Counted from the stretch's first letter, positions 1 to 6,231 are shown. The stretch is DNA of 8,658 nucleotides from CF-161 sp035259145 (GCA_035259145.1 DATFWQ010000082.1:1-8658); one strand, 5' to 3'. Numbers and translations: made by a program. The notes: a model not told the origin generated them from the letters alone.

Positions 1-323
1 TGTGCCGCCCACTTCCGTCTCACCAGCTCCCGATGCCAGCGCAGCATTGTCACCGGGCTGGGCAGTAAGGATCGCCAGGATGGCCTGGGCAGAAACCGGC
101 TGACAGCAGCCAGCAGGAGTCGATCGGTTGGCTGCCAGCGTGGCGGGCCAGCCTGACGCTCGAGTACCCGCAGCTTGTGGCGCAGGACCAGGACTTCGGC
201 GCGAAGCCTGGCGTCAGTCCGGTCGCGATAGATCAGGACGTCGATCATGAGGCGGGCCAAGGCGTAGAAGAGCGAGTACAACACGATCCCGGCGCTATCG
301 CAGGCTTCCCGCCGCCTGGACAT
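1..323 (-). CDS. Integrase-core (IS481/IS3-like) transposase, N-terminal part, cut by window edge
   Basis: An uninterrupted 107-codon frame runs from ATG at 323 off the left edge. It has a hydrophobic N-terminal stretch (about residues 13-31) and a charged helix with the motif LRAEVLVLRHKLRVLERQ (40-57). A helix-turn-helix-like segment rich in L, A and R follows (67-90), then TMLRWHRELVRRKW (92-105). From family knowledge, this order is the N-terminal region of rve/DDE integrase-core transposases common in high-GC soil bacteria; the catalytic DDE domain would lie outside the window. GGGAG sits 4 bases before the ATG. An alternative start is GTG at codon 14, which begins the conserved hydrophobic stretch. 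The gene points away from the cob operon and abuts cobU and cobS fragments, so the element may have caused or followed that damage. The exact IS family is unsure, and no terminal repeat could be fixed with only one end visible. Confidence 0.75.
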   Translation of the reverse strand, partial: MSRRREACDSAGIVLYSLFYALARLMIDVLIYRDRTDARLRAEVLVLRHKLRVLERQAGPPRWQPTDRLLLAAVSRFLPRPSWRSLLPSPVTMLRWHRELVRRKWAA

Positions 324-564
324 GGACTCCCGGCGGAGCTGAACCGCCGGTTGGATCCGTCAACTCAGGACAGACAGCACGGCCCAATCCGAACCGACGC
401 TGGTGGATGTGGCCCCACACGTGCTGGTAGGCCTCCACCTCTCGCCGGCTGGGGGGAAACCCCATGGCCGGTGGGATGGGGGCGGGGAGGAGACGGGCGA
501 AGCCGTCATACACCCAGGGGATCCGCGCCCGGGACCTACAGTGGGGACGTACCGCACCTCCCTG
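295..564 (-). other. Unassigned open frame between transposase and cobS remnant
   Basis: This minus-strand frame is open from the TAG at 565-567 to a stop at 295-297, about 89 codons. It overlaps the transposase start by 29 bases. It has no ATG near its beginning; possible GTG starts are at 513 and 549. The middle reads like real protein, with a Pro-rich stretch (PAPIPPAMGFPPSRREVEAY) followed by QHVWGHIHQRRFG, but I do not recognise a family. It continues in the same frame as the cobS-like fragment, across one TAG. It could be the 3' remnant of a truncated gene, part of the mobile element, or chance open frame in GC-rich DNA. Confidence 0.15.
330..350. repeat. Perfect inverted repeat (hairpin) just upstream of the transposase start
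   Basis: CCGGCGG at 330-336 and CCGCCGG at 344-350 are exact reverse complements separated by 7 bases. In the transposase mRNA this 7-bp GC stem ends next to the GGGAG ribosome binding site, which is followed by the ATG at 323. Hairpins in this position limit transposase translation in several IS elements; that role here is inference. Confidence 0.5.
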
Positions 565-672
565 CTACCCGATAAGTAGCCCCCTCCCGAGACGATCGGT
601 GACCCGGTTGCGCTGAGCCACTGGAATGACGGTCAGGAAGGCCATCGCGGTACGGAGTGATCGAATGCTCAC
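565..672 (-). pseudogene. cobS: CobS (adenosylcobinamide-GDP ribazoletransferase) N-terminal remnant
   Basis: CobS is the membrane enzyme that joins adenosylcobinamide-GDP to alpha-ribazole to complete cobalamin. Here only about 35 codons remain, from GTG at 672 to TAG at 565-567. The segment SLRTAMAFLTVIPV matches the CobS N-terminal pattern (LRxAxxFLTRxPV). After a short linker, DRLGRGLLIG resembles the start of the next conserved block (LGRALxFFPLVGLLIG) with residues missing. The full protein is normally around 250 residues with several membrane helices, and nothing downstream in any minus frame continues it. The break lies near 565-580, between this fragment and the transposase. The fragment is short, so the call rests on motif order and on the cob neighbourhood. 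Confidence 0.45.
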
Positions 673-699
673 TTTGGCTGTAGTGCTTGATCGACGTTT

Positions 700-960
700 G
701 TGAGGGCTAGCGTCTGGCCGGCCGCCATCAGAAGCGTCTGGTCGGCGGAATCGGCCGACCACTTCATCGTCACCGACTGCTTGACGCTGTGGGTGTCCCA
801 CCTGTTCATGGCGGGAGTCGAAGAGGGAGTCATCCAGCAGGCTGCTCGTAACGTGGCCATCGAGCTCCAAAGACGGCGCGGAGTCGTTGTGTCGAATGAG
901 GTCGGCCTGGGAGTGCGTCCGGCCTACGAGCTGGGCAGGAGATTCCTGCGCAGTCACGGA
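700..960 (+). pseudogene. cobU: CobU/CobP (adenosylcobinamide kinase/guanylyltransferase) remnant lacking the N-terminal half
   Basis: CobU phosphorylates adenosylcobinamide and transfers GMP to it, the step before CobS. The plus-strand frame from GTG 700 carries two CobU signatures: VTDCLTLWVSHLF (about 766-804) and VVVSNEVGLGVRPAYELGRRF (about 883-945). They have the usual spacing, with a helical stretch between (QQAARNVAIELQRRR). The N-terminal GGARSGKS-type P-loop and the guanylylation region are absent, and nothing resembling them occurs in 560-700. After about 945 the C-terminal end (normally NQxxAxxADxVxxVVAGLPL) is not recognisable, and the frame runs on antisense into cobO. The gene is therefore truncated at the 5' side and probably degenerate at the 3' side. 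It converges on cobO. Confidence 0.75.
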
Positions 961-1002
961 CTTGCCGCTGCACGCCCCTCCCAGCAGCAGGATTTATCCC
1001 AC

Positions 1003-1578
1003 TTAGAAATCGATCCCCCGACGCGCGCGGATGCCTCGATCGTAGGCGTGGCGCACCTTGACCATCTCGGTCACTGTGTCCGCGACCTCGATTAACGGCT
1101 GAGGCGCATCCCGGCCGGTTGCGATCACGTTGACTTTGGGCGGTCGCCGGCGGATTGCGTCGATGACCTCCGCGGCGTCGATCCATCCCCAATTCATCGG
1201 ATAGGTGATCTCGTCGAGGACGACCAACTGGTATTCGCCGCCGGCGATGGCTGCCGCGGCGAGCTGCCAGGCCGCAGCCGCTCGGCCCTCGCTTCGATCC
1301 AGGTCCGGCGACTCCCACGTGAATCCATCTCCGCCCTTGAGCCAGTCGACGCCAAGCTGACGGCCGACTTTCTCCTCACCCACCTTCCACTTGTTCGACT
1401 TGATGAACTGGATGACGCAAACGCGCCAGTCACGCGCGACGGCGCGCATGATCACGCCGAACGCCGCCGTCGACTTGCCCTTGCCGTCACCTGTGTTGAC
1501 CAGGACCAGAGAACGGGGAGTGACCGCCGGCGGCGGAGGTGGTTTCGGGGGCGCGACGCCGGGTTTGTGCACGGTCAT
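1003..1578 (-). CDS. cobO: Corrinoid adenosyltransferase CobO (CobA/BtuR type)
   Basis: Cytosolic enzyme that transfers the 5'-deoxyadenosyl group of ATP to reduced corrinoid, making the Co-C bond. The 191-residue protein has the P-loop TGDGKGKST (29-37), the VIQFIKSNKW block (55-64), GFTW (85-88), the Walker-B-like VVLDEITYPMNWGW (119-132), ATGRDAPQPLIEVADTVTEM (153-172) and the terminal HAYDRGIRARRGIDF. All are hallmarks of the CobO/BtuR family, and the length is full. I chose the ATG at 1578 over one 14 codons upstream because it overlaps the cobQ stop as ATGA. The upstream option would run 45 bases into cobQ with an unrelated tail. An unusual proline run (PPKPPPPP, 10-17) precedes the core. 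It is the last gene of the riboswitch-led operon and is probably translated by coupling to cobQ. Confidence 0.95.
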   Translation of the reverse strand: MTVHKPGVAPPKPPPPPAVTPRSLVLVNTGDGKGKSTAAFGVIMRAVARDWRVCVIQFIKSNKWKVGEEKVGRQLGVDWLKGGDGFTWESPDLDRSEGRAAAAWQLAAAAIAGGEYQLVVLDEITYPMNWGWIDAAEVIDAIRRRPPKVNVIATGRDAPQPLIEVADTVTEMVKVRHAYDRGIRARRGIDF

Positions 1579-2981
1579 CGAGCTCGGGCCAGGCGCAGCA
1601 AGTGCGGTACATCGAGACACTGCTCGATCGCGTCCGCGAGCGCATCGAAGGTCTCATCCAGCGTCCGATCCGGTTGCGCATGGAACAAGTCATCGAGGAC
1701 ACGGGGCTCTTCGAACAAGCCATGCAGATAGATTCCGAGCACGTTGCCACTCGCGTAGCCAAGGCCATCTGGCAGCGCCTCCTCGATCGCCGCCGTGGAT
1801 TCAGTCTGTCCGTGCCGTATCTGATAACCCGAAATCTGTTTCCCAGAAAGCACGACCCAGGCGCCAGCCAGCGAGTTGAAGCGGGTCGTCGTCCGCTCGA
1901 CGTGCTTTGAGGCTGCAAAGTGCGTGCGCAGTGGCAGCAGGCCGAGGCCTTTTCCTGACCCGTCGACGCCTCCCTCGTCCTCGATCGTCTGACCGAGCAT
2001 CTGCATGCCACCACAGATGCCGAGGATTAGCCTTCCTGCGCGAGCTCGCTTCGCAATGCTGTCGGACAGGCCGTTTCTCGTGAGCCAGGAAAGGTCGAGA
2101 GCAACATGCTTGGAACCGGGTAGAACCACCAAGTCACAGCTATCGATCTGCTCGGGTCGATCCACCCATCGCAGATCGGCCACCTGTTCGAGAAGCTTGA
2201 ACTCGTCCAGGTTGGACGCTGTCGGGTATCGGACCACACCCACGGAGGCTCGACCGTTGCGGCCGGTTGGAGAAGCCGCCCCGTCCTCGTCGGGCAAGCC
2301 GTGCTCGAGCCAGGGAATGACGCCGAGCATGGGAACGCCGGTCATGCGTTCCAGGTTCTCAGGGCCCGGCGCCAGCAACTCCAGATCGCCGCGAAATTTG
2401 TTGACCACAAAGCCTGACAGCAATGCGCGTTCGGATTCGCCAAGCATCGCCCACGTGCCGTAGAGATGAGCGAAGGCACCGCCGCGATCGATGTCCGCCA
2501 CGAGCACGACGCGCGCGTTCGCCGCCATCGCCGTCCGCATGTTCGCCAGATCGGTGTCGCGTAGGTTGGTCTCAGCGGGGCTCCCCGCTCCCTCGATCAG
2601 CACCACCTCATGACCCGCCATCAGCTTCTGCAGCGACTGCTCAATGACAGGCCACAGCAACGATCCTCGGCGTCGCCACGGCAGCCGGCTCAGCTCAAGG
2701 TCGGGCCTGCCCAGGATGACTACCTGGCTTCGATTCTCGCCTTCGGGCTTGACCAGGACCGGATTCATGATCACGTCAGGTTCAATTCGCGCGGCGAGCG
2801 CCTGCAGGTATTGAGCCGTTCCGATCTCCCCGCCCTCGACGGCGCGCGCGTTGTTGGACATGTTCTGGGCTTTGAACGGGGCCACGTCCACCCCACGTCG
2901 ATGAAACGCGCGCGCGAGTGCAGTCGTGATGAGACTCTTGCCAGCCCAGCTGGAGGTGGCCTGTACCATCAATGCGCCCAT
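1575..2981 (-). CDS. cobQ: Cobyric acid synthase CobQ (glutamine-dependent amidotransferase)
   Basis: Amidates the b, d, e and g side chains of adenosylcobyrinic acid a,c-diamide using glutamine and ATP. The protein is 468 residues, slightly short for the family. The N-terminal synthetase domain has P-loop QATSSWAGKS (7-16), VDVAPFKAQNMSNNA (31-45), and the blocks MNPVLVKPE (72-80) and IEGAGSPAE (129-137). The C-terminal class I GATase-like domain begins near 245. It carries the nucleophile in LGICGGMQMLG (Cys323), then GYQIRHGQT (385-393) and LGIYLHGLFE (His420). The P-loop Gln is followed by Ala where Gly is usual, and a Trp sits before AGKS; both look tolerable. The start is fixed by AAGGAGA 4 bases upstream and by a TGATG overlap with the btuD stop. 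The stop overlaps the cobO ATG. Confidence 0.96.
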   Translation of the reverse strand: MGALMVQATSSWAGKSLITTALARAFHRRGVDVAPFKAQNMSNNARAVEGGEIGTAQYLQALAARIEPDVIMNPVLVKPEGENRSQVVILGRPDLELSRLPWRRRGSLLWPVIEQSLQKLMAGHEVVLIEGAGSPAETNLRDTDLANMRTAMAANARVVLVADIDRGGAFAHLYGTWAMLGESERALLSGFVVNKFRGDLELLAPGPENLERMTGVPMLGVIPWLEHGLPDEDGAASPTGRNGRASVGVVRYPTASNLDEFKLLEQVADLRWVDRPEQIDSCDLVVLPGSKHVALDLSWLTRNGLSDSIAKRARAGRLILGICGGMQMLGQTIEDEGGVDGSGKGLGLLPLRTHFAASKHVERTTTRFNSLAGAWVVLSGKQISGYQIRHGQTESTAAIEEALPDGLGYASGNVLGIYLHGLFEEPRVLDDLFHAQPDRTLDETFDALADAIEQCLDVPHLLRLARAR

Positions 2982-3760
2982 CAGCTCTCCTTGCGAAGCG
3001 GCAGCACGAACAGGCTGCCGTTCTCACGGATGACGCGAATGCGAGCTCCGTAGTGAGCGGCGATGGCCTGCTCGGACAGCACGGCTTGGGGGCTGCCTTC
3101 GGCCACAATCCGGCCTTGATCGATCAGCAGCAACCTGTCCGCGTACTGACCGGCAAGGCTGAGGTCGTGCATCGCAGAAACCACTGTGAGCCCAGACTCG
3201 CGGCGAAGCCCGTCGATCAGCTCAAGAGCTTCCTGCTGGCGACCCAGGTCGAGAGCGCTGGTCGGCTCGTCGAGGAGCAGGATCGGGGCTTCCTGTGCCA
3301 GGGCACGAGCCAGCACCGTGCGCTGCAACTCGCCACCGCTCAATGAGCCGAGCAAGCGATCGCTGAAGTGACGCAAGTCCAAACGTGCCATCGCACGCTC
3401 AGCCGCCAGTCGGTCCGACAGCCTTTCAGTTGCGAAGTAGCCGATGTGCGGCGTCCTTCCGAGCAGCACATACTCGGCCACGGTCAGTTCGGAAGGCGTG
3501 GTCGGTCGTTGAGGCACGAGGGCGATCAGCATTGCCAGCTGGCGCCTCGCGAGGGAGCCGACGTCTTGATCCTGCACGCTGGCGCCCCCTGTGAAGGCGA
3601 CCAGTCCGGCCAGCGCCCGCAGCAGGGTCGACTTGCCCGCGCCGTTGGGTCCGATCAATGCCACCCATTCGCCGTGCTCGACTGTGGCAGTGACTTCGGA
3701 CAGAACCAGAGAGCGTCCAAAGGTCACGGATAAACCTCGAAGCTCCAGCGCCGCGCTCAC
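2981..3760 (-). CDS. btuD: B12/corrinoid ABC transporter ATP-binding protein BtuD
   Basis: Cytoplasmic ATPase that powers corrinoid import through BtuC. The 259-residue protein has a complete ABC set: Walker A GPNGAGKST (37-45), Q-loop Gln84, signature LSGGE (140-144), Walker B LLLDEP (161-166), D-loop SALD (168-171) and switch His198. Sequence such as YVLLGRTPHIG (97-107) is typical of the FecE/BtuD/HemV group. The start codon is GTG at 3760, overlapping the btuC stop as GTGA, with a strong AAGGAGG 5 bases upstream. The stop overlaps the cobQ ATG by one base. Sequence alone does not separate B12 from siderophore or heme transport, but the riboswitch and cob neighbours make B12 very likely. 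Confidence 0.94.
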   Translation of the reverse strand: MSAALELRGLSVTFGRSLVLSEVTATVEHGEWVALIGPNGAGKSTLLRALAGLVAFTGGASVQDQDVGSLARRQLAMLIALVPQRPTTPSELTVAEYVLLGRTPHIGYFATERLSDRLAAERAMARLDLRHFSDRLLGSLSGGELQRTVLARALAQEAPILLLDEPTSALDLGRQQEALELIDGLRRESGLTVVSAMHDLSLAGQYADRLLLIDQGRIVAEGSPQAVLSEQAIAAHYGARIRVIRENGSLFVLPLRKES

Positions 3761-5073
3761 AAAGCCCTCCTTTTTGAGGTCCTCAGGAGGACGGCGAAAA
3801 ACGGAGCTCCGAAGAATGCCGTGACCACTCCGATAGGCAACTCGGCGGGCGACATCAGGCTGCGCGCCAGGACGTCGGCCAGTACAAGGAATCCGGCACC
3901 AATCAGGAGCGAGAGCGGGATGATCGCTCGATAGCCAGGGGAAACCAACAGCCGGACGGTGTGGGGCACGATGATCCCGACGAAGCCGATCAGGCCGCTA
4001 ACTGCCACGGCGGCGGCGGTGCCGGCGGTGGCGACCAGTACGAGCAGCAGGCGTGCTCGCCGCGGGTTGAGACCCAGGCTCGCCGCCTCGTCGTCCCCCA
4101 GGCTGAGCACGTCGAGAACCCGCCGGTGCATGAAGATCACGGCTGAGCTCACGGCGATGTATGGGGCGATGACCACGACGGCGTGCCAGTCGGCGGCACC
4201 GAAGCCGCCAAGGATCCACGCGTAGACGTCGCGGAGCGTGTCTGATCGCTGCTGCTGAACGAAGGTCTGGATCGCCGTCATGAAGAGGGCGACGATCAGC
4301 CCAGCAAGGATCAGGGTGCTCGTGCTCCGTGCGCCATCGGCGGAGCGACCCAGCACATACGCACCACCCACCGCCAGCGCAGCGCCGGCGAAGGCCGCCA
4401 CGGGCAGCAGCACGCCGCCATGGCTTCCGGCTCCCCAGTACGCGATGGCAAGTGTGGCGCCGAGGCCCGCCCCGGCCGCAACCCCGAGCAGATATGGGTC
4501 GGCGAGTGGATTGCGGAACACTCCCTGGTAGGCTGAGCCGGCGATCGCCAGCATGCCGCCCACCAGGGCGGCGAGAATCACACGTGGGCCGCGCACCTGC
4601 CAAAGGATGGCTTCGTCGACGCCGCGCAGCGGACTGGATATGTGGAGAAAGGGCAGGTGTGAGAGCACCGATCCGATGATCGAGGCGGGTCCAATCTGGG
4701 CGGGCCCAACGGCGAGCGCTCCGAGGAGCGATCCCACCAGAAAGATCACTGCCGCCAGTCCCCATACGACTGACACCCCACGCGATCTGACTGCGGCGTG
4801 CGGTAACGCCTTGGCCCAACTGGTAGCGCTCCGCTTCTGAACGTCTGTTTTGGCGGGATTCTCAGTGGCGCCCTCCTTCTCGGCAAAGGCCGCAAGACAT
4901 GTGGGACACAGGCAATCGACGCTCACGGCACGGATGGCCGCTAGCGTCTCCGGTCGCAACAGGACTGCCTCACACCAACAGCCGGGCTCGCCATGACCAC
5001 ACCCGAAGCGCCGCCCGCAGCGAGCGCAGGTCTTGATCACTCGCTGTACTTCCTGGCGCAGTGGCTCGAGCAT
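3757..5073 (-). CDS. btuC: B12 ABC transporter permease BtuC with N-terminal Cys-rich CWC-type domain
   Basis: Membrane permease of the corrinoid importer, 438 residues against about 330 for the family. Residues ~100-438 form a complete FecCD/BtuC permease with about nine or ten hydrophobic helices. It carries RGPR (161-164), GVFRNPLADPYLLG (184-197), the BtuD-contact region LSLGDDEAASLGLN (323-336), GLIGFVGIIVPH (360-371) and the terminal LPIGVVTAFFGAPFF. The first ~65 residues are extra. They hold eight cysteines (16, 19, 25, 32, 34, 54, 56, 59) in a CxxC-x5-C-x6-CWC-x19-CxCxxC pattern that matches the Cys-rich CWC family, probably metal binding. A polar linker (66-97) joins the two parts with no stop or frame change. 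The start is ATG 5073, 6 bases after the btuF stop; GTG 5040 (12th codon, AGGAAG upstream) is possible and keeps all cysteines. The stop overlaps the btuD start. Confidence 0.93.
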   Translation of the reverse strand: MLEPLRQEVQRVIKTCARCGRRFGCGHGEPGCWCEAVLLRPETLAAIRAVSVDCLCPTCLAAFAEKEGATENPAKTDVQKRSATSWAKALPHAAVRSRGVSVVWGLAAVIFLVGSLLGALAVGPAQIGPASIIGSVLSHLPFLHISSPLRGVDEAILWQVRGPRVILAALVGGMLAIAGSAYQGVFRNPLADPYLLGVAAGAGLGATLAIAYWGAGSHGGVLLPVAAFAGAALAVGGAYVLGRSADGARSTSTLILAGLIVALFMTAIQTFVQQQRSDTLRDVYAWILGGFGAADWHAVVVIAPYIAVSSAVIFMHRRVLDVLSLGDDEAASLGLNPRRARLLLVLVATAGTAAAVAVSGLIGFVGIIVPHTVRLLVSPGYRAIIPLSLLIGAGFLVLADVLARSLMSPAELPIGVVTAFFGAPFFAVLLRTSKRRAL

Positions 5074-5079
5074 CTCTTG

Positions 5080-6006
5080 TTACGTCGCTTCGAGCAATTT
5101 CTTCAGAGCATCGGCGACGGCCTGCAGGAAGAGGACGATGCGCGGTCCCCACTGCGAGGCAATCTCGTCCTTTACCGGCACGACGGCGCCCGTCTGGACC
5201 GCCTTGATGGCGCTCCAGCCCGGTCGCGAGCGCACCGTGTCGAGGCTCTGACCGCAACACACCGTATCAGCCAGCACTATCAGATCGGGGTTGGTCGAGA
5301 TGATGTACTCCGCCGAGAGTTGAGGGTAGTCGCTCGAGCCGGGCGCGCGATCCGCGACGTTCTGAAGGCCGAGCAGCTTGTACATCTGGCCGATGAAAGT
5401 GCGCGAGGTCGCTGAGTAATAGGTCTGATCAAGCTCGTGGTAAACGCTCCGCGGCTTGCTCGGCCGCGTCACCGACCTCAGTATCGATTGGACCTTCTGC
5501 TGGATGCCGGACACCACCGACGCGGCCTGGGCCGAGTGGCCGGTCGCCTGTGCGATCTGATTGATCTGGGCATACACGCCTTGCAGGTCGGCGGCGGGTG
5601 GTTCGACCAGGGCCGGAACCTGCAGCTTCGCGAGCTGGCCGACGATGCCGTTCGTATCGTCGGAAACGATGACCAGGTCGGGCTGGTAGGAACCAATCGC
5701 CTCGATGTTGGGTGTGAACCCCGACAGGTTGGTTCGAGGTGCCTCGGCCGGATAGGTTGAGTACGAGTCAACGGCAACCACCTGGCTACCCGCACCGACT
5801 GCGAAGAGATCCTCGGTCGCGGTCCCCGAGAGCGAAACGACGTGTGTCGGCTTGTGGGGAATGGTCACTTTGCCCTTGGCCGTGGTCAACGTGACGGGAA
5901 AGCTCTCCGTAGTGGCAGCGCTCGATCCTGCGCTGCCGCCGCAGCCGGCCAGAACGATCAGAAGAAACGAAAAAACAAGTTGGCAAAGCAGCTTGCGTCT
6001 CGCCAC
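5080..6006 (-). CDS. btuF: B12-binding lipoprotein BtuF (ABC transporter substrate-binding protein)
   Basis: Extracytoplasmic corrinoid-binding protein that delivers substrate to BtuC. I chose GTG 6006 (308 residues), because GAGGAGG lies 5 bases upstream and because the product then starts with a clean lipoprotein signal: MARRK, a hydrophobic core (6-20) and lipobox LAGC with lipidated Cys22. A longer ATG frame from 6096 would translate the riboswitch 3' region and bury the signal. The two-lobed SBP fold is visible: PTHVVSLSGTATEDLFAVGAG (53-73), NIEAIGSYQPDLVIVSDD (100-117), a helical spine near 140-180, and PDLIVLADTVCCGQS (240-254) with an adjacent Cys pair. It is the first gene after the cobalamin riboswitch, followed 6 bases later by btuC. 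Confidence 0.93.
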   Translation of the reverse strand: MARRKLLCQLVFSFLLIVLAGCGGSAGSSAATTESFPVTLTTAKGKVTIPHKPTHVVSLSGTATEDLFAVGAGSQVVAVDSYSTYPAEAPRTNLSGFTPNIEAIGSYQPDLVIVSDDTNGIVGQLAKLQVPALVEPPAADLQGVYAQINQIAQATGHSAQAASVVSGIQQKVQSILRSVTRPSKPRSVYHELDQTYYSATSRTFIGQMYKLLGLQNVADRAPGSSDYPQLSAEYIISTNPDLIVLADTVCCGQSLDTVRSRPGWSAIKAVQTGAVVPVKDEIASQWGPRIVLFLQAVADALKKLLEAT

Positions 6007-6014
6007 CGGAACCT

Positions 6015-6044
6015 CCTCATTCACTTGCTCGTGAAAGGGAGAGG
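6015..6044 (-). promoter_or_regulatory. Hairpin able to sequester the btuF ribosome binding site
   Basis: In the transcript, TTCAC and GTGAA (6031-6035 and 6020-6024) form a 5-bp stem with a 6-base loop. Just outside it, CCTC (6041-6044) can pair with GAGG (6015-6018), which lies inside the GAGGAGG Shine-Dalgarno site of btuF (6012-6018). There is no T tract, so a translational rather than transcriptional switch is suggested. Pairing was judged by eye only. Confidence 0.4.
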
Positions 6045-6092
6045 GCTTGCCGGCTTGTGCCGGGCTCGCCGCCCTTACCACGAAGGCTGCCA

Positions 6093-6213
6093 GCACTCAG
6101 CGCTGCTCAGGCGACCTGGCTTGTCCCCTCTCCTGGGGGCATCACAGTTGCGGGACAGCGCCGGATTCGCACCGGCTTCGCTGATACAGCACCGGTCGAG
6201 CTCGAGTGCCCGA
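6093..6213 (-). ncRNA. Cobalamin riboswitch
   Basis: The minus strand carries the hallmark cobalamin-aptamer blocks in order. GCCGGTGCGAATCCGGC (6176-6160) is the P5-L5 hairpin. CCCGCAACTGTGAT (6154-6141) is the core. AAGCCAGGTCGCCTG (6122-6108) is the 3' conserved B12 box. GCACTC (6209-6204) pairs exactly with GAGTGC (6098-6093) to close the aptamer as P1. About 117 bases is compact for the class. It lies between the two substrate-binding protein genes, 86 bases before the btuF start, so binding of B12 should repress btuF-btuC-btuD-cobQ-cobO. Downstream, two mutually exclusive hairpins share bases: GGGC/GCCC (6062-6074) and CCGGC/GCCGG (6050-6063). They are followed by the stem that covers the ribosome binding site. 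Which cobalamin form is preferred cannot be told. Confidence 0.92.
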
Positions 6214-6220
6214 CCTCGGG

Positions 6221-6226
6221 AGTATA
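6221..6226 (-). promoter_or_regulatory. Candidate -10 box for the riboswitch-btuF transcript
   Basis: TATACT on the minus strand lies 5 bases past the upstream gene's stop, and a start site about 7 bases further on (~6213) would fall just before riboswitch P1. No convincing -35 is seen at 16-18 bases upstream. It would give the importer operon its own B12-controlled transcript, independent of the upstream gene. Confidence 0.4.
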
Positions 6227-6231
6227 GGCCC

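Noticed and set aside
1..600. Terminal inverted repeat of the insertion sequence
   Set aside because: Only one end of the element is in the window, so candidate ends (for example near 365-375) cannot be matched to a partner.
935..949. GCAGGA-gat-TCCTGC inverted repeat downstream of cobO as a terminator
   Set aside because: The stem is only 6 bp with a 3-base loop, there is no T tract, and it lies inside the cobU-derived sequence.
830..1318. 162-codon minus-strand open frame over cobO and the cobU remnant
   Set aside because: It is a shadow of cobO in another frame, with Arg/Gly-rich composition and no motif.
3998..4819. 273-codon minus-strand open frame inside btuC
   Set aside because: Same strand as btuC but frame-shifted, very Arg-rich and lacking family features; a high-GC shadow frame.
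6007..6096. N-terminal extension of btuF to ATG 6096
   Set aside because: It would translate the end of the riboswitch and its expression platform. GTG 6006 has an excellent GAGGAGG site and yields a clean lipoprotein signal.
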